The notes below the pieces were generated by a model, which worked only from the letters and a program-made list of their open reading frames with translations, did not search any database and was not told the origin of the DNA. This document shows positions 1-12,267 of a DNA stretch of 64,000 nucleotides, in pieces. The DNA comes from Ailanthus altissimus (lineage: Eukaryota > Streptophyta > Magnoliopsida > Sapindales > Simaroubaceae): assembly GCA_946807835.1 (NCBI GenBank), contig OX327699.1, positions 4,085,001 through 4,149,000 on the forward strand. Reading direction: 5' to 3'. Within the stretch, counting starts at the first letter, position 1; each line of letters starts with the position of its first letter. Made by a program: the position numbers and the translations under genes.

Positions 1-422
1 TGTATGTATGTTTCGAGCCAACAAGAAAATATTTTGAGATTTTGATGATCATCTTTACTTTTCATGAGTATGCTCATTTTGTGATTTAAATGAAATTTTT
101 GAGTTGTGTTGGATTTGATTTGGAAAGGACCGGAGGTCCGAATTGGTAGAATTGAGATGTGTTGGAATTAGAAATGAAATTTCTTTGCAGGTTTATATGG
201 ATTTTCTGAAAAATAGGGGAAACTCTGTCCGTTTGGTTTTTTAAAATTAAGATGTCGTTTTTATGTATATTACTAGATCTTCTTAGTAGTAACAAGAATT
301 CAAAAGGGGTTCGCCTCACGGAATTTCTCAACATACCCAGTTAGGTTCGGAGGAACTTTCGTCGGGGTACCCGGCAGGACCGCTGGGATCTATAGTAGAG
401 GGTCTCGGGTCGAGTCCTGTCA
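1..422 (+). mobile_element. 3' end of a Tekay-type gypsy LTR, cut by window start
   Basis: This stretch matches, in the opposite orientation, the terminal part of the 2.77-kb LTR seen complete at 6827-9596 and 20481-23250. It ends in the LTR terminus CCTGTCA at 422. Only the last 420 bases are in the window. It is followed directly by a second, inverted LTR copy that lacks its own terminal 246 bases. It could be the right end of an element inserted into that second LTR, or half of an inversion. Family assignment comes from the pol gene of the copy at 20481-27532. Confidence 0.85.
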
Positions 423-2960
423 CTTCTATTTCAAACACTTCTCAATACTACCAATTTGGACCTCCGATCCTTTCCAAATCAAATCCAACACAACTCAATT
501 GTTTCATTTGAATCACAAAATACGCATAATCATAAAAAATCAAAAAAAATCATTATAATATCGAAATCTCTTCTTATTGGTTCAAAATATACATACAAAT
601 ATACATGCCTACAACTAATATGCATAAAGTAAAGGGTGCTATTTAGCACATTTACATGTACAAAAAAATGATCTTCAGATTTGGCCCACTACTCGGTAAT
701 AAGAGAATCAATATCTTGCGTACCGAGACCTGCACTGAGAAAGGCGTTTAGAAAATATGAAACACAAAACGGGTGAGCTAAAGGAGTTCAGTGAGTGCAA
801 ATAAGATTTTAAATAAAATAACATTATGCATAGATAGTAAAATTCTAAAGTACATGCATAAATCGTGCTTCTAAACTGATGTAAAGTTGTAAAACGGATT
901 CTAATATCACATGCTGATGAAATCTTGTCGAGTGGGTTTTATCGACATTTTTAGAAAACAATATTCAAAATTTATATAACACAATAACTGTCATGTGCAT
1001 ATAAATGCATAAATGCTATCGGTAAATCAAAAACTAGTAAAGTCCTCGCTCGGCCATTTTCTTTCTAAACTGTACCAATGGTAACCCTAAAGCTCTATAC
1101 TCACGCAGCGACTCAACTAGCACCGCACACGTGAGTAGGTCACGGGACACCTCAACTAGCAGCACCCACAGTGACATCTCAAGACATCTCACTGGCTATG
1201 CAGCAGAATCCTACATCACATACATATAGCTAGACAATACCCCGTACACATAGAGCGACTCATATGACTCGACATCCCGACTTTCCGGAGTTAGTGACAC
1301 ACCCCCAAGACCTGCCCATGTGCACGGGATATACCGGCCGGGTCTATTACAATCACCATCACTATAATCTGAGGGTACCAATGGCCTTTAAAACAAATGC
1401 AGAAATTTTAAAACTGTTTCTTAAACCAAACGTGTAAATGCATATCTATGGATATATATCAATATCATAATCATGTTTATGCATTGAAAACTCATAAAAC
1501 ACACATTTTAATTATGCTTAAACATAATAAACGAAAGATAACAGAAAAAGGCAGATTTTCACTCACAACCGCTCTGCGCTCAATTTTGCTCCCGATTTCT
1601 GCTCCCGTTACCGCTCTCGGTTATCTTCACCTACGCGCCATAAATGACATTTAGAACCAAATCGAATTCTAAAATCTCATTTAACTACTAAATGCCCTAA
1701 TCGGCACACAAAGCCCGAATGGATACTACTTTTCGATTTTTATTTACGGAGCCATTTAATCTAATCTAACTTACCATCTAGCGTCCTGAAAATTATTGAA
1801 CACCTTATAACTTGATTGGACATAATAGCCCTTCACCTTTTCAAAATGGACAATTATGTCCCATATTCTTCATTTTTGGTTTTTCCATCAACCATATACA
1901 TTCAATTTACAATATGCACCATTTACACACAACAACTCAATCAAAACACCACTCAATCCCTAACTTCCCTAAAGTGACAAAATTTCATCCTATGTTCTAA
2001 CACATTTCTTTTCTCAATTTCTTGTTCCAATTACATCAAAATCAAGCCAATTTCATTCTAATTGCCTAATTACAACCAATTGAAGTCTCTACATTCAAAT
2101 CACCCAAAACCCTAATTCTTACCTAGCCAATTTCTTCAAATTGATGACTCCTTCAAGCTCTACACTAGAATTCAACTCAATCTAAGCCAAGAATACACAC
2201 AAGAATATCAATTGAAGCATTCTTGAAAGCTTACTTATCAAACTCATAAAACAATGCTTTTCTTACCTCTTTTTCTTGAATTTTCACTAATGGGAGCTTC
2301 AATTGAGCTTAGGGATTCATATATAACCTTATTTTAGCTTGATTACACGTGAAAAAACATGAAAAACAAAACTAAAATTTCACTGTAGCAGCACCTTCAA
2401 CCTTTGCACGAATTTGCTCTCTTTTTGCTCTAAGTGTTGGCTTTTGATCTCTTGAAAACTCTACACACTTGCAACATATATATAGTTATCCATCAATTGA
2501 CCATTTTACCCCTCAACTTACTCTAAATTACTAATTTACCATTAGTTGAAAACTAATTATGTAATTAGTTCATTTACAACTATTTAATTAGAATAGTTCA
2601 AAGATCTAACTAGAATTACCAACTTTGCAGTCCATGAGATTTCTTCTAATTGATCCATTCTCTAATATATGGATTATGTTTCTCAACAAAAGCTTGTTCC
2701 ATACATCACCCTTAAAAGAAAATGCATGTAGTAAATTAGAATTTCCTTTTCCAAGTCAATAGAGAAAAATTCTAAAAATATTCTAGGGTCGTCCGGCACT
2801 TCGATCGAGTGTGAAATTATCAAATTAGGTCTAATATCTATCACGCACACTATAAAGAAATTATTTCTAATAGGGTTAAAATCGAATAACCCTACGGTGT
2901 CTTATTTGCTCTATACCGAAATCTAGGCGCCAATACTACTAATAGGGATTGGATATTACA
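423..2960 (-). mobile_element. Tekay-type gypsy LTR, lacking its last 246 bases
   Basis: Read on the minus strand it starts TGTAATATCC at 2960 and runs collinear with the complete LTRs to position 423. There the last 246 bases are replaced by the inverted LTR end at 1-422. The join falls in the shared string TCACTTCT. The first 180 bases or so of this copy and bases 1-174 form inverted arms around a spacer of about 250 bases. The flank at 2961-2965 is ATCCC; its partner on the other side is not in the window. No coding content is credible. Confidence 0.85.
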
Positions 2961-3239
2961 ATCCCCAATGTCGAAAAATAAAGAATTGAGTGTAAGATAC
3001 TTTCTTGGTAATTAAAGTTGAAGCGTTGCAGTGTTGTTATCTATAAATGTGATTGCAATTTTCGTTGGCTCCTTATACTTGCAATTGCTTGTACTGCTTC
3101 TTTGAATGCTTGACTTGTTGTTTTATTTGTAAAATGAAAGAAACTAAAGTAAATAAAACTGAAACTAAGCAAAAAGAAAAATAAAAATTAATTTAGTTGC
3201 CTCTGAAGAAGCGTTTAATTTAATGTTATCGGCTTGACA
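2961..3239. other. Unassigned spacer between LTR and gypsy remains
   Basis: AT-rich sequence with no gene that I can support. It may be decayed retroelement DNA belonging with the gypsy fragment to its right. Confidence 0.4.
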
Positions 3240-5880
3240 TAGCTTTTTTCATTTTTATGGTAGATCAAATGTGATGGTAAAAGCATCCTTGCATGTGATC
3301 TTGTTGACTCTCATCTCTTTCGACTTTCATATATTTGTAATTAATCCTTGGGCAGTAGCTTTTGCCTTATCCTCCTTGTGCTTCTCTGGAAAGATTTTAA
3401 TCTTAGACTGGAAAAGTGATTCTCTTACACCCTTCTCTTTGATCCTCTCTTCACATTCTACTCTTTCTTCTTCTTTCTTTTTCTCCTATACTTTAACTCT
3501 TTTTTTTTATGTGAGGATTCAACATCTCCATGTCTTTGAGCTGTTTGGCATTAGGTGCACTACATTCATGCTGCAACAGTCTTCATTCCCATATGGCAAC
3601 TTAATCTCCTTGAATACTTTAAATATCACAGTGTCATCTTGCACCCTCAATGTTTACTCTCCTTTTTAAACATCAATGATTGTTCATCATATGGCTAGGA
3701 AGGGTCTTCCATGGATGATAGAGATTTTCTTGTCTTCTTCCATGTCTAGAACGATGAAATTTGTAAGGAAGATGAACTTGTCAACCATTACAGCATGTCC
3801 TCTATGATTCCCTTCAGGTAGGCTCGAGAACAGTCAACAAGCATAAGTGTGACATTAATGGATTTTGCTTCTCATAAAACAAACTTATTAGAGATAGAAA
3901 GGGGAATGAGATTGACACTCACTCCTAGATTGCATAAAGGTTTACCAAGGTCATGGTTACCAATGGAGCATGGGGTGGTAAAGCTTTTGGGATCCTTAAG
4001 GTAAGGAGGTAGCTTCTTTTGAAGAATGGCACTACACTCCTCGATTAATGCTACGATTTTATAATCCTCTAGTCTCATCTTCTTTGAAATGATGCTCTTC
4101 ATGAATTTGATGTAATTAGGCATCTGTTCAAACGCATCTGCAAAAGGAAGATTAATATGTAATTCTTAAAAACTTCCAAAATTTTAAAAATTACTTATCT
4201 AATTTCTTCTTTTACAGCCTCTGGGGGAATGGTGAGGGTGGAATGCTTGACTGCATAGGCTGGTTCTGCACATTGCTAATGGTATTTTATGCTAATTTGT
4301 CACCTTTTTTGCACCTTAAAATATTGTTGCACTCAATACCAGTTTTTGCACTTTGTTTTGCAAACTTTTCTACACTTTTCTACTGCCCATCTTTTGTTTC
4401 CACACTTATTGGACTGCTTTGCTGTATATTTTTAATTTCTGCACTTGGTTTGCACCTCTATAGCCTTTGGGAAAAGGTATAGATGGTCTATATGGCTACA
4501 CTTCTTATTGTTGTGCCACCTTCGTATTCTCATTTACACTTGATGGTAGTGGTTTAGATATGCTATCTTGTAAAATTTTACCCCTCCTCAAGTTAATGGC
4601 TTGGCATTGCTCCACATTTCCTCTTGGGTTTACTTCAGTATCGCTTGGTAGAATACCTTGAGGTCGCTTATTAATGGCTACAGTAAGTTTTCCTATTTGA
4701 ACCTCTAAGTTCTTCAAGGTTGCTGAATGATTCTGTAGGATAACATCATTAGATATGATATATTGCATGAATATATCTTCCAAAGTTGTCTTCTTCTCTT
4801 GCAGTGGCTAGAATCCTAGAGGATTTAATGGTCTAGATGACTCCTCTTGGTTGTAATGCTAATAGAAGTTAGGTTGATCTCTCCACCTCATATTGTAGAA
4901 ATTTGTTTGTGGGTTAAGGTTGTTGTCGATTAAAATTTCCCACATAATTTACTGACTCCATGCACCGCCCATTCATATCGTTATCACCACAAAAGTCATA
5001 AGTCACTTGTTAGGTTTTTATGGTGTTTAATGCATCAAACTTCTTGGATAACATATTTATATGCATTGCCAAAGCATTGAATGAGTTTATCTCATGCACA
5101 TCGGAGACTTTCTTGGGTGTAACCTTCTCTGCTGGATATTAGTAACTATTAGACACCATCTTCTCTAATAGATCATAACCTTCATCTGTAGACTTATTCA
5201 TTAATACTCCTCTAGTAGCAGCATCAACAATAGTCCTCAAATGACCTACTAGTCCATTATAGAATGTTTGGACTAATAGCTACTTAAGGACTCCATAGTG
5301 AAAACACTTCCTTAACATGTCCTTGAAGAACTCTCAAGCCTATATAGTGAATCGCTATTAATCAACTAAATGAGGTGATGTCATTCCTCATCTTTGCTAT
5401 CTTTGATAATGGGAAGAACTTGGCTAGAAACTTATGCGCTAGATTATCCCACGTTGATACAGATCCTGGCGGTAATGACATTAACCAACTCTTAACTTTA
5501 TCCCTCAAGGAGAAATGGAACAATCTGAGTCGGATGGTATCATCTGAGACTTTGATATACTTGAAAGCATTGCAAATCTCCAAGAAATTTATAATATACA
5601 TGTTAGGATCATCATTAAGAACTCTGTTAAACTGTACTGACTCTTTCAGTATCTGAATTATACTCAGGTTGATCTCAAAATTATTGGTGTTGATGGTTGG
5701 TCACTGGATACTAGACTGAACACCATCTATAGTAGGGACTGCATACTTTTTCAGAACTCTCTGTAGTATCATAAGCTCAAACACTAGATTGTTGATGTGA
5801 TCATTGTTCTCCTTCATGTTTAAAAACCACTGGCATTCATGCCGAAGTCTATGCAATGTTCATTTGATCTCATGATCAAA
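3240..5880 (-). pseudogene. Degraded Ty3/gypsy gag-protease (Athila/Tat-like)
   Basis: Reading leftward, three pieces appear in the order expected of gag-pro. At about 5660-5362 is the gag capsid segment, with RLRLFHFSLRDK and LPPGSVSTWD. At 4783-4505 is the gag C-terminal segment, with RPQGILPSDTEVNP and the end NLRRGK. At 4123-3240 is the aspartic protease region, with KKLPPYLKDP, a mutated active-site loop CNLGVSVNLIP (family form CDLGAS), then DMEEDKKISII and RPFL, and finally a VQDDTVIFKVF-like segment. Several frameshifts and stops separate them, so no protein is made. The motifs are those of Athila/Tat-type elements; the exact lineage is an inference. RT and integrase are not present here. 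Confidence 0.8.
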
Positions 5881-6821
5881 GATGTCAAGTCAGCACTTAT
5901 TGCCCTTCGCATAAATTGTCAAAGAAAAATAAAAACAAAATCAAAGTAAAAAATAAAAACAAATAAAATCTAAATTAAAAGCAAGTAGTTTGGTATTAAT
6001 ATTTTAAGTCTAAGTTATCATTCCCACATGGACTATTAATCTATTTTTTTTCAACTAATTACTAAAATTAGCTCTACTTTACTTTTATCCAGAAAAATCT
6101 AAGAATGAATTTTAACTACTTAATCTAATTCTATCATTTAAACCTAAGATTAATCAAACTCAAGCAAATGGTTGAATTCATCAATTAAAAGCAATCTAGG
6201 GTCTCGATTTATCTCATAATATTTCATTGGATTATTAATTTCTTATTTAACACTTAATACAAATTGATTAGCTAGACTTTAATCTCATCACAAGCCATTA
6301 TTGATGATCGATTGACTATATTACTCATTCTAACAATTTCCTATATGTCTATGGTAATCAAATAAGAATGTAATTCATTAAGAACATGTCTAAATCATAC
6401 CATACATGCCATCTAGGTATATTTCTATCCTACATGGTTCCTCAATCATTCAAAATATTGGCAGGATATAATAAAAGTAATAAACACAAGATAGAATGAA
6501 TCAATCTATTATATTAAGTTCATAAACTAAGAGTCAATAAAATCTAACTACATACTAGGTTTAAGATTTTAACCCTAGATCAAAATAGTTTAGCTTCTCA
6601 CAAACTTAAGAGTATCAAAGCAATCTATGAATAATAGTAAGAATAAGAACATAATGATAATAAAAGAGAAGAAAAACTAATCAAGAAGACACTTTGGGTT
6701 ACTTTTCTCTCTTCCTTGACTTGAAGCTTCATCTTGATCTTGAATCTTCAATCCTTGACTTTGATCTCTTGATTTATATTGTGAATTATTTCCCTAAATT
6801 TTTGTCTCTCCAAAAGTCTAT
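5881..6821 (-). other. AT-rich leader/LTR-like sequence of the gypsy remnant
   Basis: This lies just upstream, on the minus strand, of the gag remnant. It is long AT-rich DNA without open frames, of the kind seen in LTR and leader regions of Athila/Tat elements. The Tekay solo LTR at 6827-9596 interrupts it: the sequence before 6827 and after 9601 would be continuous apart from the 5-bp duplication. The exact LTR boundary and primer-binding site could not be placed. Confidence 0.45.
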
Positions 6822-9601
6822 GTATTTGACAGGACCCGACCCGAGACCCTCTACTATAAATCCCAGCGGCCCTGCCGGGCACCCCGACGGAAGTTCCTCC
6901 GAACCTAACTGGGTAAGTTAAGAAATTCCGCGAGGCGAACCCCTTTTTAATTCTTGTTACTACTAAGAAGATCTAGTAATATACATGAAAATGACTTTTT
7001 AGTTTTAAAAACAAACGGACAGAGTTTCCCCTGTTTTTTGGAAAATCCACATAAACCTGCAAAGAAATTTCACTTCTAATTCCAACACATCTCAATTCTA
7101 GCAATTCGGACCTCCGGTCCTTTTCAAATCAAATCCAACACAACTCAATTATTTCGTGTAAATCATAAAATAAGCATAATCATAAAAGTAAAAATGATCA
7201 TCATAAACTGAAAATCTCTTCTTCTTGATTCAACACATACTTACAAATATACATGCCTACAACTATTATGCATAAAGTAAAGAGTGCTATTAGCACATTT
7301 ACATGTACAAAAATTATCTTTGGATTCGGCCCATTACTCGGCGATAGGAGAATCAGCAGCTTGCATTCTGAGACCTGCACCTGGGAAAGGGGTTTAAAAC
7401 ATAAAACATAAAACGAGTGAGCTAAAGGAGCTCAATGAGTGTAAATGAGAATTCAATTACAAGAATATTATACAAATATAGCAATTTCTAAAGTACATGC
7501 AGAAATTATGCTTCTAAAACGGATGTAAAATTGTAAAACGGTTTATAATATCATATGCTAATGAAATCTTGCCGAGCGGGTTTTATCTACATCTTTGGAA
7601 AACTATATTCAGAATCTGTATAACATAATAACTACTGTGTGCATATAAATGCATAAATGCTATCGGTAAATCGAAAACTAGTAAAATCCTCGCTCGGCCA
7701 TTTTCTTTCTAAATTGTACCAATGGTAACCCTAACGCTCTATACCCACGCAGCGACCCAACTAGCACCGCATACGTGAGTAGGTCACGGGGCACCTCAAC
7801 TAGCAGCACCCACAGTGACATCTCAAGACATCTCACTGGCTACGCAGCGGAATCCTACATCGCATGCATATAGCGAGACAATATCCCGTACCCATAGAGC
7901 GACTCAAATGACTCGACATCCCAACTTCCCGAAGTTAGTGACACACCACCAAGACCTGCCCATATGCACGGGATATACCGGCCGGGTCTAATACAATCAT
8001 CACCACTATAATCTGAGGGTACCAATGGCCTTAAAACAAATGCAGTAATTTTCAAACTGTTTCACAAATCGATCATGTAAAAGCATGTCTATGAATATAT
8101 CAAGATCATAAATCATATTTATGCATCGAAAGCTCATAAAACATACATAGTCATTGTGCGAAAACATAATAACTGAAAAGTAAAAGAAATGGCAGATTTC
8201 CACTCACAACCGCTCCGTGCTCAATTTCGCTCCCGATTCCTGCTCCCGTTAACGCTCTCGGTTATCCTCACCTACGCGCCATAAATGACATTTAGAACCA
8301 AATCGAACACTAGAATCTCATTTAACTACTAAATGCCCTAATCGGCATACAAAGCCCGGAGGTAAACTACTTCCCGATTTTAGTTACGGAGCCATAATCG
8401 AAACTAACTCACCATCCGGCGCCCTGAAAATTATTGAACACCTTATCATTTGATTGGACATACTTGCCCTTCACCTTTCCAACATGGACAATTATGTCTC
8501 ATTTTCTTCATTTTTGAGTTTTTCATCAACCATATACATTCCATTCACAAAATGCATCATTTACACACAACAATTCAATCAAAACACCACTCAATTCCTA
8601 ACTTCCCTAAAGTGGCAGAATATCACCCTAGGTTACAACACATTCCTTTTCTCAATTTCTTGTTCCAATTACAACAAAATCATGCCAATTTCATTCTAAA
8701 GCCCTAATTACAATCAATTGAAATCTCTACAACAAAATCACCAAAAACCCTAATTCTCACCTTGCCAATTTCTTCAAATTGATGACTCCTTCAAGCTCCA
8801 ACTAGAATTTAACTCAATCTAAGCCAAGAATACACATAAGAACATCAATTAACACATTCTTGAATTCTCACTTATCAAACTCATAAAAGATGCTTTTCTT
8901 ACCTCTTTTTCTTGAATTTCCACTAATAGAGACTTCAATTGAGCTTAGGGATTGGTTTGTAACCTTAATTTGGCTTGATTACACATGAAAAATCATGAAA
9001 AAAAAACTTGAATAGTCACTGTAGCAGCACCCCCTTTGAAGCTCGAATTTCTCTCTTTTTTTTGGCTAAGTGTTGGTTTGATCTCTCTTCAAATTTCTAC
9101 ACACTTCTAACATATATATAGTGCTCCCTCAATTTACCATTTTGCCCTTCAACTTACTTAAAACTTCTAATTTGCCATTAGTTAAAAACTAATTATGTAA
9201 TTAGTTCATTTGTAACTATTTAGTTAGAATAGTTCAAAGAACTAACTAGAACTTCCAACTTGGCAATCCATGAGATTTCTTCTAATTGGTCCATTCTCTA
9301 ATATATGGATTATGTTTCTCAACAAAGGCTTGTTCCATTCATAACCCTTAAATGAAAATTCATGTAGTAAATTAGAATTTTCTTTTCCAAGTCAATAGAG
9401 AAAAATTCTAAAAATATTCTAGGGTCGTCCGGCGCACCGATCAAGTGTGAAATTACCAAATTAGGTCTGATATCTCTCACGTGCACTATAAAGAAAATAT
9501 TTCTAATAGGGTTAAAATCGAGTAACCCTACGGTGTCTTATTTGTTCTATACCGAAATCTAGACGCCAATACTACTAATAGGGATTGGATATTACAGTAT
9601 T
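6822..9601 (-). mobile_element. Solo LTR of Tekay-type gypsy element with GTATT duplication
   Basis: A complete 2770-base LTR lies at 6827-9596. On the plus strand it begins TGACAGGACCC and ends GGATATTACA, so on the minus strand it starts TGTAATATCC and ends CCTGTCA. Both sides carry the 5-bp target duplication GTATT (6822-6826 and 9597-9601). No internal region is present, so this is a product of LTR-LTR recombination. Its length equals that of the LTR at 20481-23250, and the two are nearly identical by eye. A short frame at 8450-8707 recurs in sister copies only because it is part of the LTR. Confidence 0.95.
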
Positions 9602-11097
9602 GGCTCAAAAAGAGTGCTTTATAAGTTTATTAAATCTTATGGTCGAGAGCCTTTGAATCCTAGTCAAAATAGGACATTGAAGAGGTGTTTTATTAGTCGA
9701 GCAGGCGCCTTGGCACTGGGGGCTGAGCACCTTGGTGTTCAGACTTGGCAACTCTAGAGGGCTATTTTTCTCTTGGGTGCTGCAGTACCCAAGTCTAGAC
9801 TTGGGTGCTCTCGTATTTTTGTTGTATCTTCAGCGTTTCTTGTTGGTTTCGCCTCTCGTTTGTCTCGAATTGTCACATTTTTTCTCGTGCACTATATATG
9901 ATCAAAAACACAATTAAATATCCAAATGTAAGTTCAGAGGGCTAAATATTCTAGTGCACAAGACCGTATAATTAAGCCAATATTCCTAGGTATATTCCTA
10001 GGTAGTATAATTACGCCAAGATTCCTTAAGCTCAAGTTATATTAACCATGCATGTCAATTAGGTATATTAATATCTCAATTTGAAACTCACAACTACTAA
10101 GTTTTAATCATGCATCAATTTATCGTAGGCTTTACACTAAAATTCAAAAACTAACCAAGTTAATTGAAAGCATTAAGAATAGACAAATCGAATAACAAAC
10201 TAAGTTAATAACATTCAATGATAAAAATATTTAAATCTACATATTGAATTCAAAACTATAATCCTAGACAAAAAAAGTAGTTCACATAATGAAACAGTAC
10301 TGACTAAATACAATAAAATCATGATATAACCAATCCTAAACACATAAAATAAAGATGATGAGAATCTCAATCAACTCTTAGTCTTGGTTGAATGATCCTA
10401 TTTATAGCCACCAATGCTTTGATTGTGTTTTCCTTGATAGATTCTCCTCTGTAAGTGATTCCAAGTGTTATTTGCTAAGTTTGGCACTAAAGCGGATGAA
10501 TTTTGGGGTTGAAACTATCTAACCTAAAGGGAAAATGAAATTGAACCATTAAAAAGCTCTTGGTGTATTTCAAAAAATGAACTTTTTATAATACTAGTGA
10601 TAACCATAACACTGCGGCGTTTTCTCTAGAACATTGGGGCATTCTTTATCTTTATCACCCAATGCCGCCGCATTCTTTGCTTTCAATGTTGGGACGTTCT
10701 GAATGCAGTTGCAATGTTGTGGAGCTTGGGAGCATTAATCGCCTTAGAATTCACGTCGCGGAATTCATAATGTTCAAGCTACAACATTAGCCTCTTGCTA
10801 GAATACTAGGGCGTTGTGATTTAAAGTACTGGGGTATTCATCCAATGTTATGAATGCTGGCTCGTTGAAGTGAGGAACATTGGGGCGTTCATCACTTTTC
10901 TTCACTTCACTTCTGAATCTTCACTTTTTGGCTCTAATTTTTTATATTTTCACTATAATTTCTTTAGCTTCATCATTTTCATGATTTATCCTACAAAATA
11001 AATACTTTAATGTGTAAATAGCATAAAATTGCTTGAAAATAGGTAATTTTTAAGTTAGAATAGGATTGAAATATATATCTAAATCACGCTCATCAAT
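9602..11097 (-). other. LTR-like region of a Tat-type gypsy element
   Basis: On the minus strand the segment opens near 11097 with a TTGATGAGCGTG-like terminus and a TTGTAGG stretch that resembles plus-strand sequence at 16406-16500 plus 20269-20480. Inside, at about 10600-10910, is a cluster of degenerate AACATTGGGGCGTT-like units. Since gypsy RNase H remains lie just upstream (11100-12060, minus strand), this may be the 3' LTR of that element. It has no credible coding sequence. The left boundary is uncertain. Confidence 0.45.
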
Positions 11098-11099
11098 AT

Positions 11100-12060
11100 A
11101 TTATACATTATGATTATTAATGGTGTAAATGGGGTAGCTGGTTTAAAAAAGCCAAATGTTGTAAATAGTAAAAGGAGACAAATAAGAAAGCTATTTCGAA
11201 TAAGACTGCAAGTGTTATTGGCAATCTTGTTATAAGATCCTTTGCCAAGCATTATACCATTTCCTCTATTATACTTAGGAGAACACGTAAGCTATCAAAA
11301 GAGTCTCAAATGGGAACTTCAATCTCGATCAAAAAGATCTCTTCTTTAAATGAAGAGAGGGTAGAAGGTAAAGCTATCTCAATCTTAAGGATTCTTCGTT
11401 TGTGGCTCATGCTTGCTCAAGAAAATACCTCAGTATCTCTTCATGAAAAGTGTACTTCCTTATTTGCAAATAATGTCCCAATCATTATCGATTATATCTT
11501 GAGAGTTTATGGCACTTGGCATATAAGTGATGTCAAAATCTATTAGGATTAAAAGCCATCATGCTAGCTTACTAAACAGTGTCAATATAAGTAGCAAATA
11601 TCATATATGATCAATCCTTGTTATGAGATGGAGTAAATGTGCCAAGAATTAATGTCATATCATTATGAAGCATATAGTAGAATGAAGCAAATCTGATTAG
11701 GCCTAGAATATTTGGTTTTTACCTTAGATAGTTGTAAGCTAACATAGCAAATGAGATGCTTATTTTTCTAATCGCCCTCTTGAGTCAATAAGGCACCTAT
11801 GTCCTTTGATGCTGTAACAAAAGAGATATATAGCAGGTTTCAATTTATTGAAGCCTTCATTATAAGTAATGTCACAATCATTTGCTTAATTTTACGAAGG
11901 CTTTTTGTTGTTCATCTCTCCATTTATATTCAACCTTCTTTTCTAATAAGGAAGCAAAACTTGAGATTAAGGCAGCTAATCTGAGAATAAATATCCAAAT
12001 GTAATAGAGCTTGAGTTTATGATGGTAGTACCAAGGCAATGCTTTAGATCTTGGTTAGAT
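11100..12060 (-). pseudogene. Degraded gypsy pol, RNase H region
   Basis: Minus-strand translation in shifting frames gives the RT/RNase H connection (YKWRDEQQKAFVKL, about 11895-11850), then an IGALLTQEGD-like piece of the RNase H fold and an ICYVSLQLSK piece (family form YxSRxL). Near 11530-11500 is DFDITYMPSAIK, the end of the pol segment. Stops and frameshifts are frequent. The pattern fits an Athila/Tat gypsy pol and continues the minus-strand gag remains at 14.3-16.3 kb. The copia solo LTR at 12273-13734 is inserted between the two parts. Confidence 0.65.
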
Positions 12061-12267
12061 TAAAGTTGATACGTCTTCCCAAAATGTTGTCTAAACCTAA
12101 ATATGGTCAGATAGTTATATTGATAATTTTTATTTTAGAGGTCAAGACTTCAAATTTATTTTAAAGGTTAAGACTTCAAACCTTTTAAACTCATTTCTTA
12201 TTTATTTTACTTTCAATTCTTTAGGAATAAAATTATCAAGTCATGTATTACCAGGGATAGAATTGTT

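Noticed and set aside
6694..6921. A 75-codon frame across the left edge of the solo LTR
   Set aside because: It spans the insertion boundary of the LTR and so joins unrelated sequences by chance.
8450..8707. An 85-codon frame starting MIGHTCPSPFQ, repeated at 22105-22362 and in altered form at 1812-2000 and 26371-26643
   Set aside because: It recurs only because it lies in the Tekay LTR. It is not in a coding part of the element and varies in frame between copies.
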